Positions 46,373 to 59,700 of a stretch of DNA of 64,000 nt are shown here, one piece after another; the stretch's first letter is position 1; the number at the start of each line of letters is the position of its first letter. The position numbers were made by a program, and so were the translations under genes. This stretch comes from Eumeta japonica (taxonomy: Eukaryota > Arthropoda > Insecta > Lepidoptera > Psychidae). Below the pieces are notes generated by a model. That model worked only from the letters and a program-made list of their open reading frames with translations. It did no database searches and was not told the origin of the DNA. The stretch spans positions 124,001 through 188,000 of the forward strand of contig BGZK01000099.1 of the NCBI GenBank assembly GCA_005406025.1. Direction: 5' to 3'.

Positions 46373-49300
46373 GTATGTTAAAATAAAATTCGAGTCGATA
46401 ACAACATTAAGCACTGTAACTCTAAAATTGACATATACGACCTTAAGCATATTTTTAAAGTAAATATACTAATTGCAGTAGGGTCATATTAGACGTTTTC
46501 CTCGTATTGTAAATACAGAACAACACACTCAGAGCGGAAGCGTTGGTATCTACACTCGGGTAAAATCGAGGAAAATTAATTTAGAAACATTGCTTTATCG
46601 AAATCATGTATTTTTCGTACTCAAAAGACTCTTCTATCCTCCATCTTCCTCCTCTTCTCGCTTGCTGTTAGGTGGCAGACGTCAGCCTAATTTGTTTTTA
46701 TCCACTTTTTAACACAAAGAAGAGTACTATGTTTCCATTCTACACTATATATTCTCCTGTGGCGCTCTGGACCCGAAACGTATTGTCTGATTTCGGTGAT
46801 ACGCGCACCAGCAGAGTCATCCTAGTCTCATCGTCTGGTGAAGGCGTGGTAATGATATCCAAGATTGAAAATGGAGGACGGTAGACGGTAGAGGTCTAAA
46901 TAAAAGTTGATGAATTCCATCGATTGCGGTACCATTAAATATATTTCTTAAAATCGTTATTATTATGATCTTTTCAATAACACCCACTGCATTGAAACCG
47001 CTTGAGATGCTTCCTTCGCCTTTAATTTTTGAACCGTTGACATACAGCCTATCTACATTCATTTAAATTGCTTAGTCATATTTCTGTCCGTAAATATTGG
47101 GAGTATATTGTATTATTACATAATTTGGCATGTAGGCACTTTGAATATATTAAATACAAAAAAAAATAGAACCTGAATACGAAAGTGACGATAAAACATT
47201 TTGGCTGATATAAGGCTTAGCCTAATTAGCTTTAAGCCGTATCAGGTACTTGGACGGATTGATATCTCGGATTTTGAAATCATAATTACTTTGTTCGTAA
47301 TTGGAACTCCTTTCAGGAAATCGCAAGAATACGTTTATTTTCAATCTAAATCTCATAAATTGAATTAAAAAAAATTAAAAAAATTGGGACCCAACTAGCT
47401 AAAAAACAAATTAAAATGTTATAAACAATCAAAAAAATATACCTGAAATTGTTTCAAGGATTAGTTTACCCCATTTGGCATAACTGTCACTCTATAATGT
47501 ATTAAAATGCAGCTAGAGGCCATCTGTCATGAACACAAGTTAAGAAAGAAAAACAATTGCTTCAGTTTAAAAAAAAACTGTGTTTGATCCATTATTAATT
47601 CTATTATGAATTGTAGAAGTCTTCCTGCTTCTGTCAGACATGCAATCGTTTTGCAAAAGGCAAAAGTTCAATATGATATAATTGCCAATTTTCATACTGT
47701 ATCATTATTATTATTATCTGTCGACGGTAGACGGTATACAAGTCTATGATTTAAAACTATTATAGATATAAGACATCGGCCGTATTTGGTCAACCGAAAA
47801 AGCACAACACGCGGTGCGCACGCGCACCGGAATCGTAACCCCGCCGCCCGCCTCCTCGGCCACGCTGCTCGCCGGAAACAAGCGCCCAAACAAAACTTTA
47901 TTTCTGGCCGTCGGTCGCATCGCTCGAAGCGGCCGCCGCAGCCAGCATGTCGCTGTCTTGTTACCATTTAACTCTTTCGGTGGCAATTAAAAAATATTAT
48001 CACTTCCTTTCGGGATTAAGGTGTTCTTACACAAAGACAGATGTCGGTGAACCTGTGATTTTATGTTAAACAGTGTTGGTAGCCGACTTGTTATTTTAAA
48101 GTTAAACAATTCTTGATGAAAATAATTGTATTTCTATTGTCGTACATTTGATTCAGTATGTTGTATGAAATTTTACAACTACTTCATCATCTACTACATC
48201 ATCATCAATTCATGTTTTTTGATTGTTGGCATTTAAAAAAAAATTCATAAGATTTAAAATTAATAGGTGTTAATAAACTTTGACGTTTGTACAAACCATA
48301 AAATATTCTATAGACACTGCACCTTATTTTTGAAACTTGTAAGTACATATTAAAGTCCTAAATAGTCAACACATTTCCTAATGGAATACAATAAAAAAAA
48401 TGCGTTCATAAATTATAGTCGTCACATTTTAATGTCAAAATAGTATTCCGATATCAAAACTAAAATACGTAATGACATCAATCATAAGGTAGCTTTAGTG
48501 TGATTCGCCATTTTCGCTGTTAAATGATTGCGAGGTTTGTTCGACGTCTGCAAGTTCTGATTAACTCGAACACTGTTGTAAATTGACGCCTATATCTTTG
48601 TGGACAGTTGACTGTTTGACTTTGAAATAACGAACACAAGGAACGCGAACAATACGAGATCCCATAGCCTAAACAGTTATCTAACATACTAGGGCTTGAA
48701 ACGTTTCTACATATGTGAATAAGGTCTATGGCATAAGGTACGTATTCATATCGTTTTGCCATAATCACTATCTGCGCTTCTTTGCTTGCATAGTCCACCA
48801 AGGAAGATGTTATATAATTATTTAAATTATACTTTGTTTTGATTGAATTACATCCAACCCAAAACGTCGTTTTCGTATATAAGTCCGAGGGTTTCATGCA
48901 ACGATCTGCGGAACCTCGTTCTAGAAATTGTAGTCGCTAGTTTGATAATGCTTTTGTATGAAATGCTAGAATAGAAGTGACGTATTAACTTGGAAATTAA
49001 ATGACAAACCATCGTATGCGAATACTGTTTTTAATAATGTTTGTTTCATAGACTGCGTTACCTGTACTATGATAAATCTGTGTAATGCGTTCGAGTAATT
49101 TTTAATAGATGTAGGTATATAAATATATAGAAATCAACATGAAACAAGAAAAAAAATGCATGACTGTACATCACACGAGGTGGTTGGGAGTACATCTTTT
49201 GGTGGTTTAACAATTCTGACACCCTGGTGGATATGACTGGCTGCATTTTTCCTGAGAATTTGCTGATCTGGCATTAGATGTGCGTAGAAATAACGACATA

Positions 49301-51317
49301 ACTATTTAGCGGATTAAGATAAATAAAATATTAACACTTGCTTAGGTATTCGATATCTGTTAATGCTCTCGAATCAATATACAAATTGTTGGATAGAGAG
49401 TTGTAGTGGAAGAACAGATTCGAGGGTCAGCGGTGGGTTGCATGCTGCATGTTGACGCATGTTGCAGGCAGGCAGGCAGTTGCACGTTGCAATTGTGGAT
49501 ATCCGCGAATTAACACCCCACGCAATAGAATACGTAAAAATAAATGTTAGTATGTCTGACACTTGTAGACTTGTATATTTCTCAATTGATTGAGCTCAAA
49601 TTTGTGCATTATGTTCGATACATTACAAGTATGAAAAAGGTACAGAAAACAATTTAAGATATTTTGAATGTGTGACATTATGCTTTATTACAATAACAAC
49701 GGCAATCGGTTGCAATTCTGTGATTTGTAATTAATTTAGTCGTGCAAAATTGTTTAAATAGAATAATAATTATTGGACGAATTATTGTTTACAATTAAAG
49801 ACATTGGAAAGGTTCCGGGAGTACTTTGACCATTACGCGAAATTTATTTTATTTTTACGCGAAATTCAATTTTTATAATTTATTCAGGAATAGCCACTGC
49901 GAGGCTTGGCAGACTTCAGCGAACATAACATTGATACGAGTTAGGTCAAAAATAACAGAATAACGTGCCCCTCAATTATTTATTAATATCTTACGATGTT
50001 TAGACTATCTCAAAAGACCAGATCGCGTCCGTAGTTTATCACGAGTCCGTCAAACATACGTTCTTCAGCAACGCATCAAGGGCCCCAGAAATAATGACAT
50101 AAATAACGCACAATAACAGCGATAATAACAGTTATATATTTTAAAGTGGACGTTAACGATGCATCGTGTTGTCGTTATTTTTACAATACGCACGATCATG
50201 CGCATTGAACGTGTTTTTTGCGTTTCTCTAGTTCTGAACATTTTGTATTGTATATCTTTAGCTATTTGCGGCGAGAAAAAAATTAAAGAGTTCTTTTTTA
50301 ACCGCCTTGGAAAAAGGAGGTTTTTGATTTGACAGTTTTTTTTTTTTTGAATTTTCTCGCTTAAGAATTTCGTAATTTTTTGACGGCTTTCGGTAATTTT
50401 CGTTATATTTGAAGAATTCCATTCCTAGGTTGGTGCCAACATTAACAGATCTGAGATCTGATAATGGGTTTCATGAGGAATCAAAGTAACTACTCGAGTA
50501 TTATAGGCATACGTAAACAATTTGGGTATTTTTTTTAGTAATTCATGCATTTGCTAAGCGTTATCTGTTAAATTGTAGTTCATGATATAAACTGCAGGTG
50601 ACCACTTTAACTGCTCAATGATTCATAATTCACAATGAAGTTTTTAAGCATTATGTGCTCATAAAATTTACTTTGTATAGTGGAATTAGTGATGTAATTC
50701 TATAATAGGATCCATGACGAATTGACAGAACTCATCAAATATTATAGACACAATTGCAGCACTCTCTTCATTTTCCATAGTAATTCATGCATTTGATCTC
50801 CGGAGAGTACTATTAGATAGAAGTTAAGCTCATGGAAATGCATGTAGTGGAGTGGAACCGGTGGCGAAATACCAAGAGAACTCCTCAAGATCCCAAGATA
50901 ATGCAGGTATCGGGTCAGTATTATCTTAGTTGCATAGTTAAGTAGCTCATATTCTTGCTTCCGTTCTCTTGCTTTCTGATGAATTGGAACATTCGAGATC
51001 GGAATTGAGTTTTCATTTTCTCTCTTCATGACCAACTGTAATGTATTTACAATTATTTTAAACCATGAGTAAAATCGAGATAAATTATTAAATTTAATTT
51101 TACATCATCTTCATCATCATCATCACTCGACCTTCAGCCAGTCGCAATGACTGAAAGAGACAAGTCCCGATACACCGAAGGGAGCGTAATTATCGGAGAG
51201 AGTGTTCCAGCCTGAATTATGAGTGACGGGAGTGTAGAGCCAGCCGGTATTCGTGCAGCCTTTAGCCAGAATCTGTATTCAGGATAGGTAATAGATACTA
51301 TAATGTGTCAATAAATA
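46373..51317. other. Noncoding intron with a GC-rich island at about 47800-47960
   Basis: The island (GCACGCGCACCGGAATCG, CCGCCGCCCGCCTCCTCGGC, AAGCGGCCGCCGCAGCC) has open frames on three readings, a sign of base composition rather than coding. The rest is AT-rich. A minus-strand 125-codon frame at 48520-48897 has no recognised domain. A G/C-balanced stretch at about 51120-51300 (CTTCAGCCAGTCGCAATGAC) looks like an old repeat but has no partner here. Confidence 0.35.
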
Positions 51318-51880
51318 CAATGGGAAAGGGCAAGTTTCTTCTATTTGTCTTCCGTTCTCCGTTTTCTTTGCTTGGTGCAGAGCTTTCAGTGTTTGGTACT
51401 GGAAGTTGGTGATGTCCATCCGCAATCTTTTAGTTTCTACGTTGCTCTTTGCTAATGTGGTCTTATTCCCTTTGGTTTCTGTTGTGATAAGTCGTATGTG
51501 CTTTAAGATAGCCTTTTTTTCATTAATTTGTTTCCTTAGTTAATCTTCATACTTCATTTTCTTTATTTTGTATAAACTTTCGGTGCTAGTGAGAGTTGAT
51601 AGAGTTCATCCACAGCTTTCCTAATCTTTAATTTGCTTTGTTCTTCTTGGTTCCCTTTGTAATAACGTGTCTATATATACACGTACGTGTAAGAAATGGG
51701 AAATAAGTTTGTTTCTCCTGTTAGTCTTCTATTCTTCATTTTCTTCACTCGGTGCAGAGCTTTTAGTGTCCGTTTCTGGGAGTTGGTATAGTTCATCCGC
51801 AGCTTTTTTCATTTCCGTTTTGTTCTGAGCTAATATGACCCATTCCTCTTGGTTCCTATTGTGATAACTGAGGTCTTGTC
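51318..51880 (-). repeat. Three diverged tandem copies of a LINE 3' end
   Basis: Blocks at about 51318-51500, 51545-51690 and 51700-51880 share, on the minus strand, TATCACAACAGAAACCAA-like text, GCTGTGGATGAACTCTATCA-like text, AGCTCTGCACC and AAAGAAAATGAAGA, followed by GGGAAA-rich sequence. The copy at highest coordinates is continuous with the reverse-transcriptase-like frame at 51729-52390 and encodes its last 50 or so residues. The other two carry stops. The array therefore repeats the end of the element, coding part plus 3' UTR. Confidence 0.72.
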
Positions 51881-52390
51881 GGAGTGAATCTTCCCATGTA
51901 CAAATAGAACGTCCAACTTTTCTCTCTGTTGTAGTATATTTTAGAGCAGAGTTATGTATGTGGAGTTGGTCTCTTCTTAAGAGATGATCTTAGTAGCATA
52001 TTCTTCTAACCTTGATGATTTTGGTGATTGTTTTTCCTTCGAGGATTTCTTGTGTTTTCAGCTTAGGTTGATTTCTTGCGCCTTGTAACATATCTTTCAG
52101 AATCTCTCTTTCATACTGACTCAGTCTTGTTCTATTTGAGTTGGTTAATGCTACTACATTTAGACCGCATGTTATGGGAGAGAGAGATCACCATTTTGCA
52201 AATCAACTTGACGATTTTCTAGTGCATTTTGGTCTTCTTAGTGAAGTGAAGGAGACCTTTCGCGTTGCGGATTGCTCGTTTACATCTTGACTTTATCATG
52301 TCTCTTCAACTCAGCTCTGAGGTCAGGTACGTACCCAAATATTTAATTGTGTCCACGGGAGTGATTAGGACTCCTTTTATTTCCTGTGTT
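51729..52390 (-). pseudogene. Non-LTR retrotransposon reverse transcriptase, C-terminal part
   Basis: Read on the minus strand: GVLITPVDTIKYLGTYLTSE, then CKRAIRNAKGLLHFTKKTK, then DHLLRRDQLHIHNSALKYTT, then ERKVGRSICTWEDSLRQDLS and AQNKTEMKKAADELYQLP, ending at a stop at 51729-51731. The order YLG...T, R-I/A-R-A/N-A-K thumb segment, G-H-L-R-R and G-R-x-x-x-x-W-E-D-x-L-R is the thumb and C-terminal region of LINE enzymes. At least three internal stops (for example after TSELS and RRICY) make it dead. The palm with the FADD box was not found beyond 52390, as expected for a 5'-truncated insertion. Clade not assigned. Confidence 0.72.
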
Positions 52391-52487
52391 TAATTATACA
52401 TCATTAAACATGTTTGATAAAAATAAATTATATAAACTGTCTTCAAAAACTTATTAAAATAATTAGTTACTTTTGGAGTCTGTGACA

Positions 52488-52724
52488 CCTAATGAGGAAT
52501 TAGTTGTTATTGTAAATGGTAAAATTGTCTCACGACAAACTCGTTCGGCTGTCCATAGTGGGGTCCCGATCCCTGCTCGTGTGTACGGCAGTGAAAGTTG
52601 GATATGGCAGAAGAAACATGAAAGTAGAATGAATGCGATGAAGACGCGATCTCTGCGTAGTTTGTGTGGAGGGTGTTTGAAAGATAAATGTAAGGACGGT
52701 GATGTGCCAGAACGGTGTGTCTGA
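52488..52724 (+). pseudogene. RTE-like reverse transcriptase C-terminal fragment
   Basis: An open frame on the + strand contains SRQTRSAVHSGVPIPARVYG then SESWIWQKKHESRMNAMKTR and SLRSLCGGCLKDKCKDGD, ending at a stop after PERCV. The string YGSE(S/T)W-WQKK-ESR-NA-(E/K)-RSLRS is characteristic of the C-terminal part of RTE-type LINEs that are abundant in Lepidoptera. Only this piece survives and no promoter or palm domain is attached. It lies head to head with the minus-strand LINE end at 51729-52390; the two sequences are unlike each other and come from different elements. Confidence 0.82.
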
Positions 52725-55700
52725 AAGATGTAGTAGTCTAAGATCCGACTGCTTGATATCTACGTCCATTTGTTCTTCAATGAAAATACAATTTTTTACT
52801 GGTAGATACGATAGATTTAATAGAGGAATAAGTTTCTTGCCCGGTCGCCGATCACGATATGGACGCAAGAACTTTTAATAAAATTTTGTCGATTAATCTT
52901 TTCTGTACAATTTCGTTCACTCGTTTGTAAGATGGATTCATTTCAAACGGAGTGAAGAACTTTAATAGTTTAGGTTGCCATTTCTCATTCGGCCGTAACT
53001 TTTTTGGCGACCAGGTGTTAACAAGCTCGTACTACGCCGTTAAAGTTATATAATACCAACGTATCTTATTGAACTGTATACCAAATTAGAACTATTTTTT
53101 CTCTCTAGCCGATGACTCAAGTTTGCCTATGTGAGGGTGGCCACAAAACAATGCTTGCTAACTGTTAAAAATACGTAAGAACGAGAGAGAGAGTTGGCGC
53201 ACCACACCATTCTTCAGACAAAGACGCGGAGTGTCAGTTGTACGTCGTTTTAAAACTATTGCGCGTGCGTAGAACGTACCGCCAGTAGTTGAAATGATTT
53301 AAAAACATTTGAAAAATAATCATAATTGATAAAATGAAAATTTAGATTGATATCATATTCTTCAAATATTTCTTAACTAGTCGTCTAGTATTTCATTTCG
53401 TTCTTGTGTGGCAATTTTTTTTTCTTAACTAATGTAATTATTAGTTCATATATGTATTTATAACAATTCCATTTAAATTTTCTTCATATATGTTGTACAT
53501 ATTTATAATTACTTAATAATTATATAAGTTTAAATCAAATATTCTCCATACGGATAATACTAATACTTTCGTCTGTCCGCTATTTTCGTGTGTCGTCTAT
53601 AAAATAAAGAAATTAAATAAAACTCTAAAACGGCCCGGCCGCGTCCACAATTTTATCCATTTCCTGCGCCATAAATAATCCGGTATAATGTATTTTTCAT
53701 TTTATACCATACTCTTCGTCGGTCCCGTTTATTTTTATAACATAACTCGATACGTCGTTAAATACACTGGAGTTAATGATAAAATTGCTTTATACATAAA
53801 TTTGCATAGAATTTGATATTAAACATAAAATCTATGTCAAACCATAGTTGGTCAAAAAATACGATGTTCCCCAGTATAGAAACGAATCATAATGAAAAAT
53901 ATTTTAAATAAATTTGTGTTTTTTTTTTATTCACACGCTTGAATTTTCATTCGGCCAAGGGTTCACTTTACTGATTTCAGATTATTGACTTAGTTTTTCT
54001 ATAAACTTACTTCGGAGATTTCCAAAACAATTCATGTGTTTAAGCGTATGTAAAACGAAAAACGAGTTAGAAGTGATACATGTCTTATCTGACTCCATTT
54101 ACTTATTTGACACTGCGGACTTAAAAAGTTATCGTTGCAGACCATCGGACGATATTCTCCGCCCTGTGATGTGTTTACTTATTTTTTTATTGAGACGGAA
54201 TTCATATGATTTTATTTTAATTTATTTATTTGTATGCATTGCACAGTCGATTAGAAACAAACGTAGCGAACACGTTACCTATCAATTCTATAGCATGTCA
54301 AATCATATAGCATATAATTGATTTTGCTCTGCTAACGATTCATTGAATATAAAAGGTCATCGATATAGATTAGAGGCGTTTAAGAATAATCCTATCGTTT
54401 TAGGTGTTGTTTTTGAAGATCCAAAGTATGTCATCGTTAACCAGGACTTGATGTAATGTCTCAAACGTGGCCTTGCCACCAGAATATTCAACTTAACTCT
54501 TGGGGTAGTATTCCAATAATTAGAAATATGTTACTATACCTAAAACTTATGGCTTTGTGCTGAATACAGTCGATTTCTTTAGTGTTACAGAAAATCATTT
54601 CTTACAGAATTTTTTTCTCAGCTGGTGGCCCGGTAAGTTCGAATTTTTCCGGGTGCGAATACGGGGCATCTTGAGAATTCGATTTTTGGAACGAAGTTTT
54701 ATAACGCGGCTTGCGACTAATAGAAATCGAAACATAACAAAAAAGGGTTACATAGCAAAAAAACGTTACGCATCCTCCATGCGACTTTCTCTCTCTCTTG
54801 AAATTTATTATTAAGCTTTTTTTATATATATTTTATAATTTATTGCATCATATCTGAATTTTTAATAAATGAATATTTTTTTCTAAAACAGTAAATAATA
54901 CTCTTTCGGCGGATTGTTTCAAAATCAGTAGTATTTAACTATAAATTTTAACTATTAAACATAATATTTACTGTAACATTTAGCAAAACTGTCAAATTCT
55001 ATTGCTTCAAAAATCACTTGTTTTTAAAGTTAAATCTTAACGGATAGGTTGCTGTCAGTTACTATAAGCGACTAATATATGATTTTTAATTTTATAGATA
55101 TCATAAGTTTCCGAAATGTAGAAAAACTTCAATTGTTACCTATTACTATAAATTATTATGAAAATAATCAAATTAGAAGTAAAATATACGACTATGTATA
55201 TATTGTCAATGTTACAAACGCCAAAATGGGGTATTTAAAACTTAGCATTTGGAGGTGGCCCCACGCACATCCAACATTAAAGTTACGGGTTAACTGTCAA
55301 TTGTGAAGTTGAAACAACATGTTTCGACGTGTTTAGATTTTAACTTTAACAGTTATCAGCTAATTATTGGTAATGAGAGTTTGAAGCACACCGCTGATAG
55401 ATTTTATTTCCTTTTTTTTCCTTCATTAATTTTTTTTTGTATATATCATTTAATTATTCTCAAACGTTTTTAATTTATTTCATTGTGCCTGTTGTTTTAT
55501 AAGTAATATGTAATTAAGAAAGGGAAAAAACTTCGTACAAACCGTGTGTCCCACATCAGCTCTAGTTTTTTTTTTGTAGTTTATGGAATATCTTTTAATT
55601 AATAAGGGCTTTCCTGGCTGTTGTTTTAATTTCTCTATTTTTAGTAGCATTAATTTTTCGCTTATATCCGAGAGTACGCAAAAAACATGGTTTCCCTCCT

Positions 55701-56590
55701 TGTATCGAAGCTTGCAAGCCAAATGGTCGGACATAGTAGGTGGATTCTTCACGGCATAAAAGGATATGATATGATATGGACATATAAAATGATTTTAAGG
55801 TAAATTAAAAAACTAATAGGCAGTCATTGGTGACTGTCGGCAGAAGTGAACATTTAAAATAATGAAATATGTGTTTCAAGTTCAAATACAACAATAATGT
55901 TGAAATCGAATTAAATTTAAAAAATATGATCACCATATACATAAAGTTTTCACATATATTGCACTAACACGTCGGTAACGCGAACTCACGAACTTTTACT
56001 CGTCCGAAAATAGCTTAACAAGCCCAAACAAGTTTTCATTTAGTTTTTTGTCTACTCTCCAACTCTTTGGATTTTTATAGTACTAAATTATGCGATCGAG
56101 TTACGATAACTTATTGTAACGTTAACATTCGACGCGCAAGTCTGACTCGCTATCGATGTTTTTTACACTATTTCATGGTTTTTCAAGTGAAGGAGTAATC
56201 GGGTTTTCGTTATATATAAAGTGCATTTACCGAAATCGACAATTACTTGATATTTAATTATTATTAATAAACCAAAATATAATTTTTAACATTGAATAAT
56301 TCAAAAGTATCTATTTCAACCGAAATCGCTACATGGAATTCTAGGAAAATTTTCATTGGCAATAGACGAAACTAGCCGACAGCTGGGGGTCATCGACCCA
56401 GCAGACTTTTAACAAGCGCACGGTCTCGCTATTGGTTTAATCTGAACTCGTTAGTCATGTATCGGCGGGCGATGGCAGAAGATTAACTTCCTAGAACACT
56501 TCTCGCCGAAGGGATAGTCAATGTTTTGTTAACCCGATTTTGTTACTAAAGGGCTTCAAGTAGAATAAAGTTTCTCTTTGGCTGTACAGT
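52725..56590. other. AT-rich noncoding intron
   Basis: Nothing classified. A mixed segment near 53140-53290 carries (GA)n and CpG-containing text. Open frames at 54034-54321 and 54557-54814 are low-complexity and unrecognised. Confidence 0.4.
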
Positions 56591-56716
56591 AATGAAAAAT
56601 ATCCAGAATTAGTTATATAACTCGTTATACATAGGTACATATAAAACATCATTAATGGAAAATATGCAGAATTAATTATATAGCTCGTTATACGTAAGTA
56701 CATGTAAAACACAATT
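56591..56716. repeat. 63-bp tandem duplication
   Basis: AATGAAAAATATCCAGAATT at 56591 recurs as AATGGAAAATATGCAGAATT at 56654, and the rest of the two units aligns base for base (CTCGTTATACATAGGTACAT and CTCGTTATACGTAAGTACAT). About seven or eight differences, so the duplication is fairly old. Confidence 0.93.
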
Positions 56717-59700
56717 GTTACTATCGTTGAAGTATCGAGTCGAATCAGCAAAGCCATCAAGATCATATCCATCGTCGTGGCCATGTGACGTTGTGCTTGT
56801 GATAATCCGTACATATTTCTTTTTTATTATTTTCATTCACATTATTTTTCTATTGCCATGAATCCAGTGTCTTTCTTATAATATTAGTGCTGATTTTTTG
56901 TTTTTTTTTGTAAGGAGTGGAATTTTAATTCAACAGCGGAGTCTCGACCAATTATTTTATTTCTATTCCAATTTAATGGTTACTTACATATAGTAATTTT
57001 ATCTTACAAAATATATAAAAAAATTGGAAGTTTCGCTCAATTTTCAAGAGTTACTTACAAGAGTCATCGGATCAATGTACTTCCAAAAGTAGATTTTTAT
57101 ATGTATACATCAGAAGAAGGATATTGGTCTGTACCTAACCCATACTTTTCTGCATAAGATAATGAGAATTTATGAAAAATAGAAACAGCGTGTTTTTTTT
57201 CCTTTTAATCAATTTGTCACAATATTCATGCATTCATTGTATAAATACCATAAATAATAAAGAAATAACAAAATCAGTAACGTATGTAGTTTATTACTAC
57301 ACACTTATTTTAGAATTACTTACCTCTAATCGTGCAAAGCTTACAGTGCTGAGACTTTGCCGTCTGTCTGTTTGTTCGGGTGTCAGACACATTTTTCTCA
57401 GTGACTGCTGTTATTATCGACTTTTAATTTAATACAGTTGCAAAAATCATTAATACATATCTGAAAATGTGTGAATACACAGCACCTTCTTCTATCTCCC
57501 GTGTTCATCGAGCCAAATGGTTTGAAACGATTCGTGATCGCTCCAGTCCACAAGAGGGAAGAAAAATTCTAATCGTTCGTAATTAATGAAGGAACTAAAG
57601 AAACTAAGTTTCGTGTACTGGTTCCATCGATCGATCATTATTGATATTTTAATATTATCGGCTCCGACCCGCACGGGTCCAGTGCGGGTCAAACCAAATT
57701 AAGATTCAGAAACTTGGAAGTTGCTGAATCTCAATTTGCAAAAAATGTGGCGGGGCGTAGTGGGATGGTGGCGGGACAGCCGTGGGAAGAATAAACCTGA
57801 TGCACCCTAAGGTGTAACTGATTATTAGTCAGCAATGCACTGAAGTACGAAAGCGTTAAGGGCGATTTAGTGCGTTCGCGCTTGCAAAGGACGTTTTGAA
57901 AAAAACGCATTCATCCTGTGTAAATGGGACTGCTCCACCTTTCATCTTTGGCTGAAATCGTTTAGTCGAATTTTAGACTTATCGCACCGAGAACGATCAA
58001 CTGTTCAGAGTAGGCTTTAAGTGCTTTAGAGGATATCGGAACGATTAATTATTGTTCTTTGTTGTCGATCTTTTTGCTTTCAACGTAATAATTAATTAGT
58101 TCATGACTATATTTCGACGGTTATTCTGCAAATCCAGACTGTTTTTTAATCAAAAACAATAATATATTTAGACTCCTTTTATAATATATTTACGAAATAT
58201 ATACCTTTACCTTCATTAGTTTTTATCGTTTGTGCGAAAAACGTCACCGATCTCATGGTAACATATTATGGGGTTTTTCCATATTTATCACAGACGGTTT
58301 CTAGTATAATACGCTATCGTATCTATATTCGTCCTCAAAACAAGGTAGAGATAGGACGGTTAGGCCGGCGTCCAGATCTCAATGGATGTCCCTCCGTCGA
58401 TATACCCCCGAGGCCACCTTCTACTACGCATGCACCCGACCCGACAAATGGAGCCCTCCGCGTCGCAAGCAGCGGAAAAAGTAAGGCGGCGCGCAACAGG
58501 TGCACGTATATTCGTCTCATTCTTTTGTAGGGCACGAGCCCGCTCCTCCGCCGCCGCCCACGCCCCGCCCCAGCCGGAAAAGGCGGGGGTGGAAAGTGCG
58601 GAGGGGATGGAAAATCTTTTCTAACCTCCCCCCGCCGCCGGGCCGGTATTAGAGGCTTTTACCCGGATGAGCGGGCGGCGGAAAGACGTCGTTACCGCTC
58701 GCCGTGCACTCACGGCGTAGTGGTATGGAAGATTGTTATAGACCAGAGTTTTCAAAATACTCGTTTGGGGCATACACAAGTTTAATACTTATAAACTTGA
58801 AAGTATCTAAACTAAATTGAACCTGAAGCGATCACGCTTTTTGTATTACACCTTACACCTTATTTTATGCTTTGCTAATTACTCGTTGTTCTAAAACGAA
58901 TACTGATCGCCTTTTCAAGTTATGAAATGAGACATGTCAATATGTAACATTCTACGATCATACGGTCTTGCCTACATGTCGGAAAACTTCGTAAAGCTTC
59001 CTCCTTTAACACGATGCTACTGATGATCTAGGAAAACGAAAGGGTACACCAAGTCAAGGTGCATGATGTCTGCATGCAAGAATGCATTTTCCGTTCCACA
59101 TGCAAGCACGTAGAACTCAAAGCAGTGAAATTAACGATCTATTCAGGCTCTTCAAATGGGGGCTGCATTTTTTGTAGATGTAAGTTTATGCGCGGGTGTT
59201 TGCCAATTCTGTATGTCGCTCACCTAAGAAATTGGCCGCGTTTATTTGAAAGTTACAACTCTCAAGAAACTCCTATTTATTGCCGTATGAAAATTGTTTG
59301 TAAATTAGCGATAGATCGCTCTCTCTTTTGGCGATTCAATTCATTTTCAACTACCGACTGAAATTTTTTTATATTTAAATGTTTATCACTTTAAACTTAC
59401 TATAAACAATGTCGTACCAACTACTTGATCGGTTCGTAAATAATACCGTAATACCTACTCGCAATAATTAACTAAATCAAGAACAGTTCAAGTTCTTAAC
59501 ATATACAGACCAAAGTACGCAAATTAGATGGAGAACGAAGTCGAGTGTTAATGAAAAGTGAAGTCGTTATGTCGGGCAACTTGTTCGCGCAACTTACAAT
59601 AAACGCGCGTACTTTTCTTCCATCGCTGATTTTAAGACGTGTTATTGTTAACGCAGATAAGTTAAACATTCGACAGATATGGTGGCAAACTTTATTGCTA

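Noticed and set aside
58382..58486. Short ATG frame ending in a GTAAGG donor-like site
   Set aside because: The peptide matches nothing in Pangolin, and an adjacent acceptor only about 45 bp away would make an implausibly short intron.
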